From Geminicoccaceae bacterium (GTDB taxonomy: Bacteria; Pseudomonadota; Alphaproteobacteria; Geminicoccales; Geminicoccaceae): DNA of 42,976 nt. The notes below the pieces were generated by a model. It saw only the letters and a program-made list of their open reading frames with translations. It ran no database searches and was not told the DNA's origin. Position numbers and translations under genes: made by a program. Positions 8,896 through 16,615 of this stretch are shown piece after piece (the first letter of the stretch is position 1; every line of letters starts with the position of its first letter). The stretch is taken from positions 1 to 42,976 of the forward strand of contig JAGRGG010000071.1 of assembly GCA_020445645.1 (NCBI GenBank), read 5' to 3'.

Positions 8896-9971
8896 CAGGC
8901 GGGGAGCCGGCGCGCCCGGCGCGACAGGAGGACGACGGCGGCGAGCAGGACGAGGGCCGGCAGGCCGGTGCCGACGATGGGGGCGACGAAGCCCGCTTCG
9001 GCCAGCGCCACGGCGATGCCGCTCGCGATGATGTAGAAGAACCCGGCGCCGAGGCCCTTCATGAAGAGGGGGCCGATCATCCCCCGGCGGCGGAAGCGGG
9101 TGGCAAGTGCGGCGGCCAGGAGGACGAGGAGGGTGGGGACGAAGGCGCCGAACAGGCGGTGCCAGAAGGCGGTGCGCTGGCTCTGGACGACGGCGACGCC
9201 GTAGCCGTCGTGACGGATGATGTCGGCGAGGTCGAGGAGCCCCAGCTCCTGCGGCGGGCGGGCCAGGACGGCGAGCCGGTCGGCGGCGACCCGGTTCGGC
9301 CACAGGGCCGCCGCTTCCTTTCCGATCGGGCTGCCGTTGCCGACTCCCTGCCGCGTCACCCCTTCGAGATGCCAGGAGCCGCCCTCCAGCCGCGCCCGCG
9401 CCGCCACCACGCGCTCGACGAGGTTGCCGTCCCCGCCCAGGCGAAAGGCGAGGAAGCCGTCGCTCCCGCCGGTCGCGGGGCCGGCGACGGGCAGGCGGAG
9501 CACGGCGTCGCCCTGGCGCAGCCACAGCCGCCCGACGTCGAGGCCGGGGCCGGCGCTCTTGAAGTCGCCGACCCCCCAGGCGCGGAGCGCGTCGATCGTC
9601 CGGGGCACGGCGAGGTCGTCGTTGCCGAGCTTCAGGGCGAGGAGGAGGAGGCAGGCGGGCCAGAGGCGGCGCATGACCCCGCCGGGCGAGACCCCGGCAC
9701 CCCAGATCACCGGCAGTTCGCTGTGGCGGAGAAGGTCGGCCATGAGGAAGAGGGCGGCGAGCACGGCGGCCATCGGCAGAAGTTCGCCCAGCAGGCTCGG
9801 CGTGCGCAGCGCCGCGTAGCGGAGCACCTCCAGCGCCCCGCCGCCGTGGGCCAGCAGCTCGTCGGCGACGTCGAGGAGGTCGAAGAGCATGGCGAACGCC
9901 CAAAGCCCGAGGAGGGCCGCGAGGAAGCGGGCAAGGAGCATCCGGTTGAGGTAGCGGGTGAGCGTGCTCAA
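8895..9971 (-). CDS. LptF/LptG-family permease (LptG-like paralogue)
   Basis: A 358-residue inner-membrane protein of the YjgP/YjgQ family. Hydrophobic helices lie in the first about 110 residues (LLARFLAALLGLWAFAMLF and following). A roughly 150-residue soluble domain follows, suited to a periplasmic jellyroll, then three more C-terminal helices (PTLLVLLAAALA and following). LptF and LptG form the transmembrane part of the lipopolysaccharide extractor. The canonical copies usually sit near lptD, surA and pdxA, not with sphingolipid genes. A role in moving sphingolipid toward the outer membrane is inferred. Start TTG at 9971 overlaps the upstream stop (TTGA). Confidence 0.8.
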   Translation of the reverse strand: MSTLTRYLNRMLLARFLAALLGLWAFAMLFDLLDVADELLAHGGGALEVLRYAALRTPSLLGELLPMAAVLAALFLMADLLRHSELPVIWGAGVSPGGVMRRLWPACLLLLALKLGNDDLAVPRTIDALRAWGVGDFKSAGPGLDVGRLWLRQGDAVLRLPVAGPATGGSDGFLAFRLGGDGNLVERVVAARARLEGGSWHLEGVTRQGVGNGSPIGKEAAALWPNRVAADRLAVLARPPQELGLLDLADIIRHDGYGVAVVQSQRTAFWHRLFGAFVPTLLVLLAAALATRFRRRGMIGPLFMKGLGAGFFYIIASGIAVALAEAGFVAPIVGTGLPALVLLAAVVLLSRRARRLPA

Positions 9972-11173
9972 GCGGTGCCCTCCCCGCCGGTGCGGCGCAG
10001 CACAAGGGCGGTGAGGCGTTCGGTCAGGGCGTCGAGCGCCGTGCGCCCGCCGGGGTTCGGCACGGTCGTCGCGGCGCGCACGAAGAGGATGCAGGCGAGG
10101 GCCGAGAAGGCCGCGAAGGGCAGCCAGAGGCCGAGCCATGCCCCGATGCGGCCGTCGTCGACCAGGGTCTCGCCGCTTTTGAGGATCTGGTTGAATCCCA
10201 CGAGGAGGACGATGCCGATGACGAAGCCGTAGGAGCGCCGGGCGCGGCGGCGCGGCAAGGCGAGCGGCAGGGCCAGGAAGGGGAGGACCGGGACGGCGAG
10301 CGTGCGGACGATCCGGGCGTGCAGCTCGGCCTCGATCTCGGGCGCCTCGATCTCGCCCCGGCTCGTGCCCCGCATCGCCCACAGCTCGGGAAGGGTCAGC
10401 TCGCGCTCGTTCTCGCCGCGCGGGCGGAAGGGCTTCGGCTCCTGGCCGGAGAGGTCGGTCGTGAGTTCGCCGAAGCGCAACGTGAGCGCCGGCACGCCCC
10501 CGCCTTCGCCGCCGCCGCGGGCCAGCTGCTGCACCCCGTCCTCCAGGCGCAGGAGCAGGGCGCCGCCCGCCGGCCCCGGCTCGATCCGGCCGCGCGCGGC
10601 GGTGAGGACGACGGTGCCCCCATCCCCCCGCTCCGAGTAGAGGAACAGCCCCTCGAAGCTGCGCCGGTCGGCCGAAAGCCGCTCGACCCTGTAGGTGGTG
10701 TCGCCGAGCGTGACGAAGCGGCCCGGCTGGATCAGCGACTGGAAGGAGGCGCTCGTCACGGCGTAGACGGCCGCCCGGTAGGCGTAGCGGCTGTAGGGCT
10801 GGAGGTGGCTGACGAGGGCCAAGTGGAGGAGGGCGACGACGAGGGCGAGCCCGAGGACCGGGCGGACCATGCCGGCAAGGCCGACCCCGGACGCCCGCAT
10901 GGCATCGACCTCGCTGTCGGTGCCCAGGCGGTTGAAGGCGAAGAAGATGCCCAGGAACAGGGCGACCGGCAAGGCGAATCCCAGGTAGTAGGGGACGAGG
11001 TAGCTCAGCATCTCGAAGATCATGACGACGCTGCCGCGCCAGCCGAGCACGATGTTGACGACGGAAAGGGCGCGCTCGGCGAGGAGGACCAGGAGGGCGG
11101 CCACGATCGTCGTCGTCGCGGGGCGGAGCACCTGCGCGAGCAGGTAGCGGGTGAGGGTCGAGGACGTCGGCAT
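9968..11173 (-). CDS. LptF/LptG-family permease (LptF-like paralogue)
   Basis: A 401-residue partner of the preceding permease. N-terminal helices (TTTIVAALLVLLAERALS) are followed by YLVPYYLGFALPVALFLGIFFAFNRLGTDSE, split here only in description, and the DAMRASGVG coupling segment characteristic of LptF/LptG where the ATPase contacts the permease. A central soluble domain is followed by C-terminal helices. The start is ATG at 11173. The stop overlaps the next gene, so both halves are made in a coupled way. No LptB-like ATPase or LptA/C bridge protein is encoded nearby, so the pair would have to borrow a shared ATPase or use one encoded elsewhere. Confidence 0.82.
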   Translation of the reverse strand: MPTSSTLTRYLLAQVLRPATTTIVAALLVLLAERALSVVNIVLGWRGSVVMIFEMLSYLVPYYLGFALPVALFLGIFFAFNRLGTDSEVDAMRASGVGLAGMVRPVLGLALVVALLHLALVSHLQPYSRYAYRAAVYAVTSASFQSLIQPGRFVTLGDTTYRVERLSADRRSFEGLFLYSERGDGGTVVLTAARGRIEPGPAGGALLLRLEDGVQQLARGGGEGGGVPALTLRFGELTTDLSGQEPKPFRPRGENERELTLPELWAMRGTSRGEIEAPEIEAELHARIVRTLAVPVLPFLALPLALPRRRARRSYGFVIGIVLLVGFNQILKSGETLVDDGRIGAWLGLWLPFAAFSALACILFVRAATTVPNPGGRTALDALTERLTALVLRRTGGEGTA

Positions 11174-11189
11174 CGGGGCGGGTCGACGC

Positions 11190-12137
11190 TCAGGCCGGGG
11201 CCGGGCGCCACGCGTGCTCGACCAGGGCGTAGCCGTCGTCCTGGCGCGCGATGCGGCCCTGCATGACGGGGTGGACCGAGCCCCTGGTCGGATCGAAGCG
11301 GCGCAGCTCGACGAGGATCGCCTCCCCGCCCGTCGGGTCGATCCGGTAGCGCAGGTAGCCGCCCGAGCTGATGTGGTCGCCCTTCAGGAGCGAGGCGGAA
11401 GGCCCGGCGACGACGGGGACGGGGGCCTTCGGCCCCGGCATCGAGCCGAGGAGGAAGACGTGCTCGTGGCCGGAAAGGACGAGTTCGGCACCGGCGTCCC
11501 GGACGACGTCGCGCAGCGCCTTCTCGTCGCGCAGGTGCCGCCGGCTGCCGATGAGCCTGTCGAGGGGCGGGTGGTGGACGAGGATGACGCGAAAGAGCCC
11601 TTCCTGGCCGAGCCCGGCCAGGAGGTCCTTGAGCGGCGCCACCTGGGCGGACCCCAGCCGCCCGGTCGCGTAGCCGAGCGGGCTCGGCACGGCCGAGGAC
11701 AGGCCGATCAGCGCCAGAGGCCCGACCCGGCGCACGAAGGGGAAGACGGGGGCGGCGGGCGGCTCGCCGTCGCCGCGCATGTAGGCGCGCCAGTTCACCC
11801 AGCCCGCCCGCCAGGAACGGCCGGAGTAGGCGTCGTGGTTGCCGGGGATCACGGTCACGTCCTCGGGCTCGCCCAGGCGCCGGAGCCACTGCCCGGCCTG
11901 CACGAACTCGTCCGGGAGCGCGATGTTGACGAGATCCCCCGTGACCGCCGTGTGGCCGGGCGGGTCGGCGTGGATGTCCTTGATGAGCGCGTCCAGGACC
12001 TCGACGCGGTGGATGAGGTAGCGCTTCCTGTGCCAGGAGATGTAGCCGATGCTCCGCTTCGAGAGCAGGTGCTTCGTCCGGGCATGGGGCAAGGGTCCCA
12101 GGTGCACGTCGGTGACGTGCGCAAGCTCGAAGGTCAC
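11190..12137 (-). CDS. Calcineurin-like metallophosphoesterase
   Basis: A 315-residue cytoplasmic phosphoesterase with the complete metal-site series in order: TDVHLG (Asp10, His12), GDLVNI, PGNHDAY, LVHHPPL and SGHEHVFL. No signal peptide or membrane segment is seen. The start is GTG at 12137, overlapping the upstream nucleotidyltransferase stop as GTGA. It lies inside the sphingolipid operon, between the nucleotidyltransferase and permease genes. It may hydrolyse a phosphorylated or nucleotide-linked intermediate of headgroup synthesis, or act like LpxH-type pyrophosphatases on a lipid. Neither can be decided from sequence. Confidence 0.85.
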   Translation of the reverse strand: MTFELAHVTDVHLGPLPHARTKHLLSKRSIGYISWHRKRYLIHRVEVLDALIKDIHADPPGHTAVTGDLVNIALPDEFVQAGQWLRRLGEPEDVTVIPGNHDAYSGRSWRAGWVNWRAYMRGDGEPPAAPVFPFVRRVGPLALIGLSSAVPSPLGYATGRLGSAQVAPLKDLLAGLGQEGLFRVILVHHPPLDRLIGSRRHLRDEKALRDVVRDAGAELVLSGHEHVFLLGSMPGPKAPVPVVAGPSASLLKGDHISSGGYLRYRIDPTGGEAILVELRRFDPTRGSVHPVMQGRIARQDDGYALVEHAWRPAPA

Positions 12138-12928
12138 GCTCTTTCCCCCCTCTTCGCCAGGATCGCCTCGGCAAGAACCAGATCCCCGGGCTTGTCGACG
12201 TCGACCGCCGCCGCCGCCGCGTCCAGCCGCACGACGGCGGCGGCGCACCCCATGATCGGCCCGATCCTTGCCAGCGCGGCGTCGAGGTCGAGGCGGCGGA
12301 GGAGGTAGGCCAGGAACAGGCGGGGGCCGAAGGCGGTGGCGATCCGCCAGGGCCGCTTGCGCTCCTGCTCCACCCGCCGCCAGAAGGCAACCGCCCCCCT
12401 CGCGTCGTCGTTCGCAAGGAGGAACAGGTTCGCCCCCGAAACGTCGCCGTCCCTGAAGGACAGATAGGTGCGCCGCGTCGCCGGCAGTTCGGCCTCGATC
12501 GTCTCGCGGCGGACGACGCCCGCGACGACGTCGGCGTCCCGCGCCCAAGCGGCGGCGAGGAAGGCGCCAAGGATGTCGGCCGTCAGCAGCGGGTGATCGC
12601 CCGTCGTGACGAGGAGCGGCGCGCCGAGCCGGTCGAGCGCCGCCATGACGGAAAGGCTCGGGCTCGCCGCCGCCGGCAGGACGAGGGGTGCCGCACCCGT
12701 GGCTTCGAGCAGGTGCCCGACCTCGGCGGGAGCGCCCGCCTCCAGCGAGACGGCGATCGGGCCGAGCCCCGGCATCGCCGCCAGCGTCGCCACGACCCTC
12801 GCCAGCATTGGCCGGCCGGCGACGGATGCGAGGCACTTGTGGGCGACGCCGGCGTGGCGGGCGAGCGGGTCATCGGGTCCCCGCGAGCCGGCGAGGACGA
12901 GGACGGGCAGGGAGGCGGGCGGGGTCAA
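12134..12928 (-). CDS. MobA-like NTP transferase, possible headgroup cytidylyltransferase (CpgD-like)
   Basis: A 264-residue GT-A-fold nucleotidyltransferase. The N-terminus VLVLAGSRGPDDPL and HKCLASVAGRPML are the family's nucleotide-binding loop and lysine segment. TTGDHPLLTA carries the metal-binding aspartate, and VDVDKPGDLVLAEAIL is the closing motif common to sugar and alcohol nucleotidyltransferases. A cytidylyltransferase acting on phosphoglycerate has been described for Caulobacter ceramide diphosphoglycerate synthesis (CpgD). Equivalence is plausible from locus content but not proven here. Start TTG at 12928 overlaps the ceramide synthase stop (TTGA). Confidence 0.72.
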   Translation of the reverse strand: MTPPASLPVLVLAGSRGPDDPLARHAGVAHKCLASVAGRPMLARVVATLAAMPGLGPIAVSLEAGAPAEVGHLLEATGAAPLVLPAAASPSLSVMAALDRLGAPLLVTTGDHPLLTADILGAFLAAAWARDADVVAGVVRRETIEAELPATRRTYLSFRDGDVSGANLFLLANDDARGAVAFWRRVEQERKRPWRIATAFGPRLFLAYLLRRLDLDAALARIGPIMGCAAAVVRLDAAAAAVDVDKPGDLVLAEAILAKRGERA

Positions 12929-14085
12929 AGGAGGGGCTTCGCGTAGATGCGGTAGGTCTTGTAGGGGCGCCCGCCCACCGTCTCGATCAGCCCCTGGATG
13001 CGGGGGTTGTCCTCCAGGATCCAGGACAGCTCGCCCCGCTCGATCCCGCGCCGGACGGCAGATACCCGCACCTTCTCGATGACGCCGAGGGCAAGGGCGG
13101 CGCCGGCGCGGGTGTTCTGCAAATGCCGTCTTACCCCCATGAGCGGCATCCGCATCGACTTGACGCCCGCGACCTTCAGCCGCCAGAGGAACTTCGCCCA
13201 GCCGAAGGGGAGGAGGCGCCCGTCCAGGCCCCGGATCGCCTCGTTCAGGTTGGGCAGGACCACCGTCATCGCCACGGGCTCGCCGTTCAGCTCGCCGATG
13301 GCGAACATGTCGGACGCCACGATGGGGCGGATCGAGGCGGCGAGGTACTGCGCCTCCGCCTCGCCGAACGGGATGAAGCCCCAGTTCTCCGCCCAGGCGT
13401 CGTTGAAAATGTCGCAGATCAGGTGGATCTCGGCCTTGTAGCGCTTCATGTCGAGGTGGCGAAAAGCGATCCCCGGCATCGCCTTCAGGCGTTCGTAGAG
13501 GGCGAGGCCGGGGGCGGGCCAGGGGACGGTCGCGTCGAAGGCGTAGGCGATGAGGTCCTTCTCCTTCGCGTAGCCCAGGTCTTGAAGGAGGCGGTCGTAG
13601 CAGGGGCGCCCGTGCGGCATCATCACGTAGGGAGGGGTGGAAAAGCCCTCGACCAAGAGCCCGGCCTCGTCGTTGATCGACGGGCTCAAGGGGCCGACGG
13701 CGCGGCGCATCCCCTTGGCGCGCAGCCAGACCTCGGCCGTCTCGGTGAGGAGGCGGGCGGCGTCCGGGTCGTCCAGGCACTCGAAGAAGCCGAAATGGCC
13801 GGTGGCGTCGGCGTAGCGCGCCAAATGCGCCTGGTTCACCTGGGCGCCGATCCGGCCGACGGGGCGGGGGCCGCGAAAGGCAGTCCAGTAGGCGGCCTCG
13901 ATGCTACGCATGAAGGGGTTCTTCTTCGCGTTCAGGTGGTCGAGCCGCTCGAAGGTGAGGGGCTGAACCCAGAGGGGATCGTCCCTGTAGACCTCGCGCG
14001 TGACGCCGATGAACCCCTTGAGGTCGCGCCGGTCGCGCACGGGCAGGATCGAAAGCGGCCCCCGCCCGTCGATCCCTACCGCCAT
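12925..14085 (-). CDS. bcerS: GNAT-family bacterial ceramide synthase
   Basis: A 386-residue GNAT-superfamily protein, likely the N-acyltransferase that joins a fatty acyl group to the sphingoid base. The N-terminal part begins ILPVRDRRDLKGFIGVTR. The region FNDAWAENWGFIPFGEAE and the C-terminal ELSWILEDN, GGRPYKTYRIYAKPL are hallmarks of the group found next to bacterial serine palmitoyltransferase. The Caulobacter member was shown to be ceramide synthase; function here follows by family and location. The ATG at 14085 has a strong GGGAGGAGG site upstream. It is the first coupled gene of the minus-strand block and begins 31 bases after the glycosyltransferase-fusion stop. Confidence 0.82.
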   Translation of the reverse strand: MAVGIDGRGPLSILPVRDRRDLKGFIGVTREVYRDDPLWVQPLTFERLDHLNAKKNPFMRSIEAAYWTAFRGPRPVGRIGAQVNQAHLARYADATGHFGFFECLDDPDAARLLTETAEVWLRAKGMRRAVGPLSPSINDEAGLLVEGFSTPPYVMMPHGRPCYDRLLQDLGYAKEKDLIAYAFDATVPWPAPGLALYERLKAMPGIAFRHLDMKRYKAEIHLICDIFNDAWAENWGFIPFGEAEAQYLAASIRPIVASDMFAIGELNGEPVAMTVVLPNLNEAIRGLDGRLLPFGWAKFLWRLKVAGVKSMRMPLMGVRRHLQNTRAGAALALGVIEKVRVSAVRRGIERGELSWILEDNPRIQGLIETVGGRPYKTYRIYAKPLL

Positions 14086-14116
14086 GTCCGCCTCCTCCCT
14101 GGCCGACCCCCGTCCC

Positions 14117-16480
14117 TCAGGCGGCGGACCGGCGGTCCTCCTGCATCAGCCGTCTTACCCGCTCGACGACGAGGTCGACGTCGTTGAGCGGGCGCTTCGT
14201 CGCGATCACCCGCCCGTCGTCGAGCCGGGTGACGAGGCCGCGCGCGGCCAGCGCCCGGTGCAGCCGCTTCAGGTCGCGCGGCAGCCTGAGCCAGCCCCTC
14301 GTCAGCAGGCGGTCGAGGAGGCGCGATACGGCGTGCTGCTGCAGGGGGGTGCCGCGGTAGCTGGTCCCGCCGCCGACCATGAGGCCGAGCAGGCGGCGGA
14401 TCGGCCGGGCCAGCGGGTAGCGGTCGAGCCGCTCCGGCGGCTCGAACAGGTCGACGGGCTTGCCGGCGGCGCAGGCGGCGGCGAGGAGGTCGACGTCGTC
14501 GCCCATGAGCAGGCAGCGGTCGGCGGCGCGCACCAGGGCTTCCCTCGCCCCCTCCCCGGCGGCGGACGGGTCGTCGCTCAGGACCGGCGCCTCGCGCCCG
14601 ACGCCCTCTTGGAGCGCCGCCCGCACCGCGTCCGGCGTATCCGGCTCGAACCATACCGCGAGCGAGCCGCCCAGGTCGTCGAGGCGCGCGGCGGCGAGTT
14701 GCCCGAAGCGCCGGGCCGCCGCGGCGTCGAGCCTGTAGGGCCGCTTGCCCGGCCCGGCGACGAGGACGGAACGGGGTGCCGCCATCGCTTCGAGCCGCTC
14801 GCGCCAGCGGCCCTCCAGCCGCCCGGCCGCCGCGTCGCGCCCGCCGGCCAGAGGGGCCGTGACGTGGAGGACGTTGTCGCGGATTGGCAGGCGGTGCTGC
14901 GGCTGGACGACGATGAGGTTGAACAGGCCGAACGCGGTCTCGGGCCGCCCCAATTGCACGACGCGGGTGCGCTTCCCTCCTTGGCGCCCGATCCAGGCGG
15001 CGACGCGGGCGGCCCGTCTTCCGGCGGCGATGACCAGGTCGGGCCAGGGAGGATCGAGGGGGTCGGAGCGGCGCCGGTCGAGCCCGCCGGGGGACGCGCC
15101 GCGCACGACGTTCGGCAGCCGCGACCAAGGGCCATGCGCGACGCGCTTCGCCGCAAAGCCCCAGCCCAGCGCCTCGGCGAGGCGCTTCACCTGCGCGTCG
15201 CGGCCGGGGTCGCCGTCCAGGAGCGCCCAGACGGCGGGGGCTTCCGGCCCGTCGTGACATCTGGCGCCGAACGCGCGCTCGGTGCCGGGGATCGGCGCCG
15301 CCCGGTCGGCCACGTCGAGGTGCCAGCTGACGCCGGAATGGAAGCGCGCGGCCTCGGCGAGGCGCTTTTCCCACCAACGCGCGCTGCCCATGCCCTCCGG
15401 CTCGGTCGCCGGCAATGCCGCGTAGAGGAGCTTCTCGGCCCTTTGAAACAGTTCGTTCAGAACCCAGGGCAGGTCGGCGGGCGGCAGGCGCTCCAGCAGG
15501 CCGCGGGCGATCACCATGTCGCGCTTGCCTTCCGGCCACGCGGCCGAAGGGGCGAGGTGGAAGCGATCGAGCGCGATCCCGCCCGGCAGGGCGCCGGGCG
15601 GCGGATCGCCCCCGATCGCCGTGACGAGGAGGGCCGAGCGGACGCCCAGATCCTCGACGAGGCGCCGGGCGTCCCCCGACAGCTTCGGCGCGGCGTCGGG
15701 CACTGCCCCGCCGTTGTTCGCGTCCAGGCGGCGGGCGAAATCGGGGCTCGGACGCTCCCGGTCGAACACTTCAAAGCCCTGCGCGTCGGCCTCGCGCTCC
15801 AGGTCGTGCCAGACGTAGGCGAGCGGGTTCGGGTGGTAGGAGTAGTCGCCGGGGAAGGGCTGCCAAGGCTGCTGGTGCAGGGCCGTGTAGTGCAGGCACT
15901 TGGTCAGCCCCTCGACGTATTCCTGGTCGCGGGCGTTCCAGTGCGGGTCGAGGCGCCCCCACAGGTCGGGGATCGCCGCCGGCTTGTTGATTAGCTCGTG
16001 TTTGCCCTTGGAAGCCGCCGTACCCCGGTTCCAGAGTTCGGCCATCCGGGCGCAGTCGATGAGCATGACCGACGTGTCCTTCGCCGAGATGGCGAGGTAG
16101 CCGTGGTCGCCCATGTCGAGGTCGAACAGGAGTGCCGGATCGGCGAGGTAGATCTGGTCCACGTCGTTGTAGATCGCCCGCCCCTTGAAGCCGGCGAACT
16201 CAGGGATGGCGTAGCGGTAGTTGGTGAAGCCCGTCCGCCAGCGGCTCCGGTCGAAGCCGGCGACGTTCTTCATCAGGTAGATCTCGTAGACGCGGGCGGG
16301 GTCGCGGACCTTCTCGATCGAGTAGAAGAAGATGCGCTCGGCCCTGTACTGCGCCTCCTCGGTGCCGAGGTAGATCCGCACCGGCGGCTTGTCGGACGGC
16401 CGCGTCCCCGGCCGCGCGTCCAGGACGACCCGGTCGGGGTCCTGGCGAGAGAAGGGCCAGCGGTCGAGGGAATCCGGCAT
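14117..16480 (-). CDS. Multidomain fusion: GT-A-like glycosyltransferase + middle domain + ELM1 domain
   Basis: A 787-residue protein in one uninterrupted frame. Residues about 30-250 resemble a GT8-like transferase: an initial VRIYLGTEEAQYRAERIF strand, and the metal-binding DxD in AIYNDVDQIYLADP. Residues about 270-400 look like a reduced methyltransferase domain, with KRDMVIARGLLERLPPADL. From about 420 on it matches the ELM1 (mitochondrial fission) family: PDLVIAAGRRAARVAAWI, VQLGRPETAFGLFNLIVVQ and NVLHVTAPL. The ELM1 group resembles GT-B glycosyltransferases. Same strand as the ceramide synthase and only 31 bases upstream, so it may be co-transcribed. A sphingolipid or lipid A glycosylation role is possible but unproven. 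The ATG at 16480 was taken as start. Confidence 0.75.
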   Translation of the reverse strand: MPDSLDRWPFSRQDPDRVVLDARPGTRPSDKPPVRIYLGTEEAQYRAERIFFYSIEKVRDPARVYEIYLMKNVAGFDRSRWRTGFTNYRYAIPEFAGFKGRAIYNDVDQIYLADPALLFDLDMGDHGYLAISAKDTSVMLIDCARMAELWNRGTAASKGKHELINKPAAIPDLWGRLDPHWNARDQEYVEGLTKCLHYTALHQQPWQPFPGDYSYHPNPLAYVWHDLEREADAQGFEVFDRERPSPDFARRLDANNGGAVPDAAPKLSGDARRLVEDLGVRSALLVTAIGGDPPPGALPGGIALDRFHLAPSAAWPEGKRDMVIARGLLERLPPADLPWVLNELFQRAEKLLYAALPATEPEGMGSARWWEKRLAEAARFHSGVSWHLDVADRAAPIPGTERAFGARCHDGPEAPAVWALLDGDPGRDAQVKRLAEALGWGFAAKRVAHGPWSRLPNVVRGASPGGLDRRRSDPLDPPWPDLVIAAGRRAARVAAWIGRQGGKRTRVVQLGRPETAFGLFNLIVVQPQHRLPIRDNVLHVTAPLAGGRDAAAGRLEGRWRERLEAMAAPRSVLVAGPGKRPYRLDAAAARRFGQLAAARLDDLGGSLAVWFEPDTPDAVRAALQEGVGREAPVLSDDPSAAGEGAREALVRAADRCLLMGDDVDLLAAACAAGKPVDLFEPPERLDRYPLARPIRRLLGLMVGGGTSYRGTPLQQHAVSRLLDRLLTRGWLRLPRDLKRLHRALAARGLVTRLDDGRVIATKRPLNDVDLVVERVRRLMQEDRRSAA

Positions 16481-16615
16481 CGTCGTTCGCTTCGCTCGCT
16501 GCTCGCCGCCGACGAGGCGGCGGAACGCGCCCGCCGGGTGACGGACGCCGGGGTCAGATAAGGTCGGGGGGCGCGCACGTCAAACGATCAAGGCGCCGTG
16601 TCCCTGCGCGCGCCC

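Noticed and set aside
7939-10005. 688-residue frame suggesting a fusion of the lipid kinase with upstream sequence
   Set aside because: The upstream part is an out-of-frame reading of the permease gene; kinase homology starts at MRTVLVSNP with an ATGA overlap.
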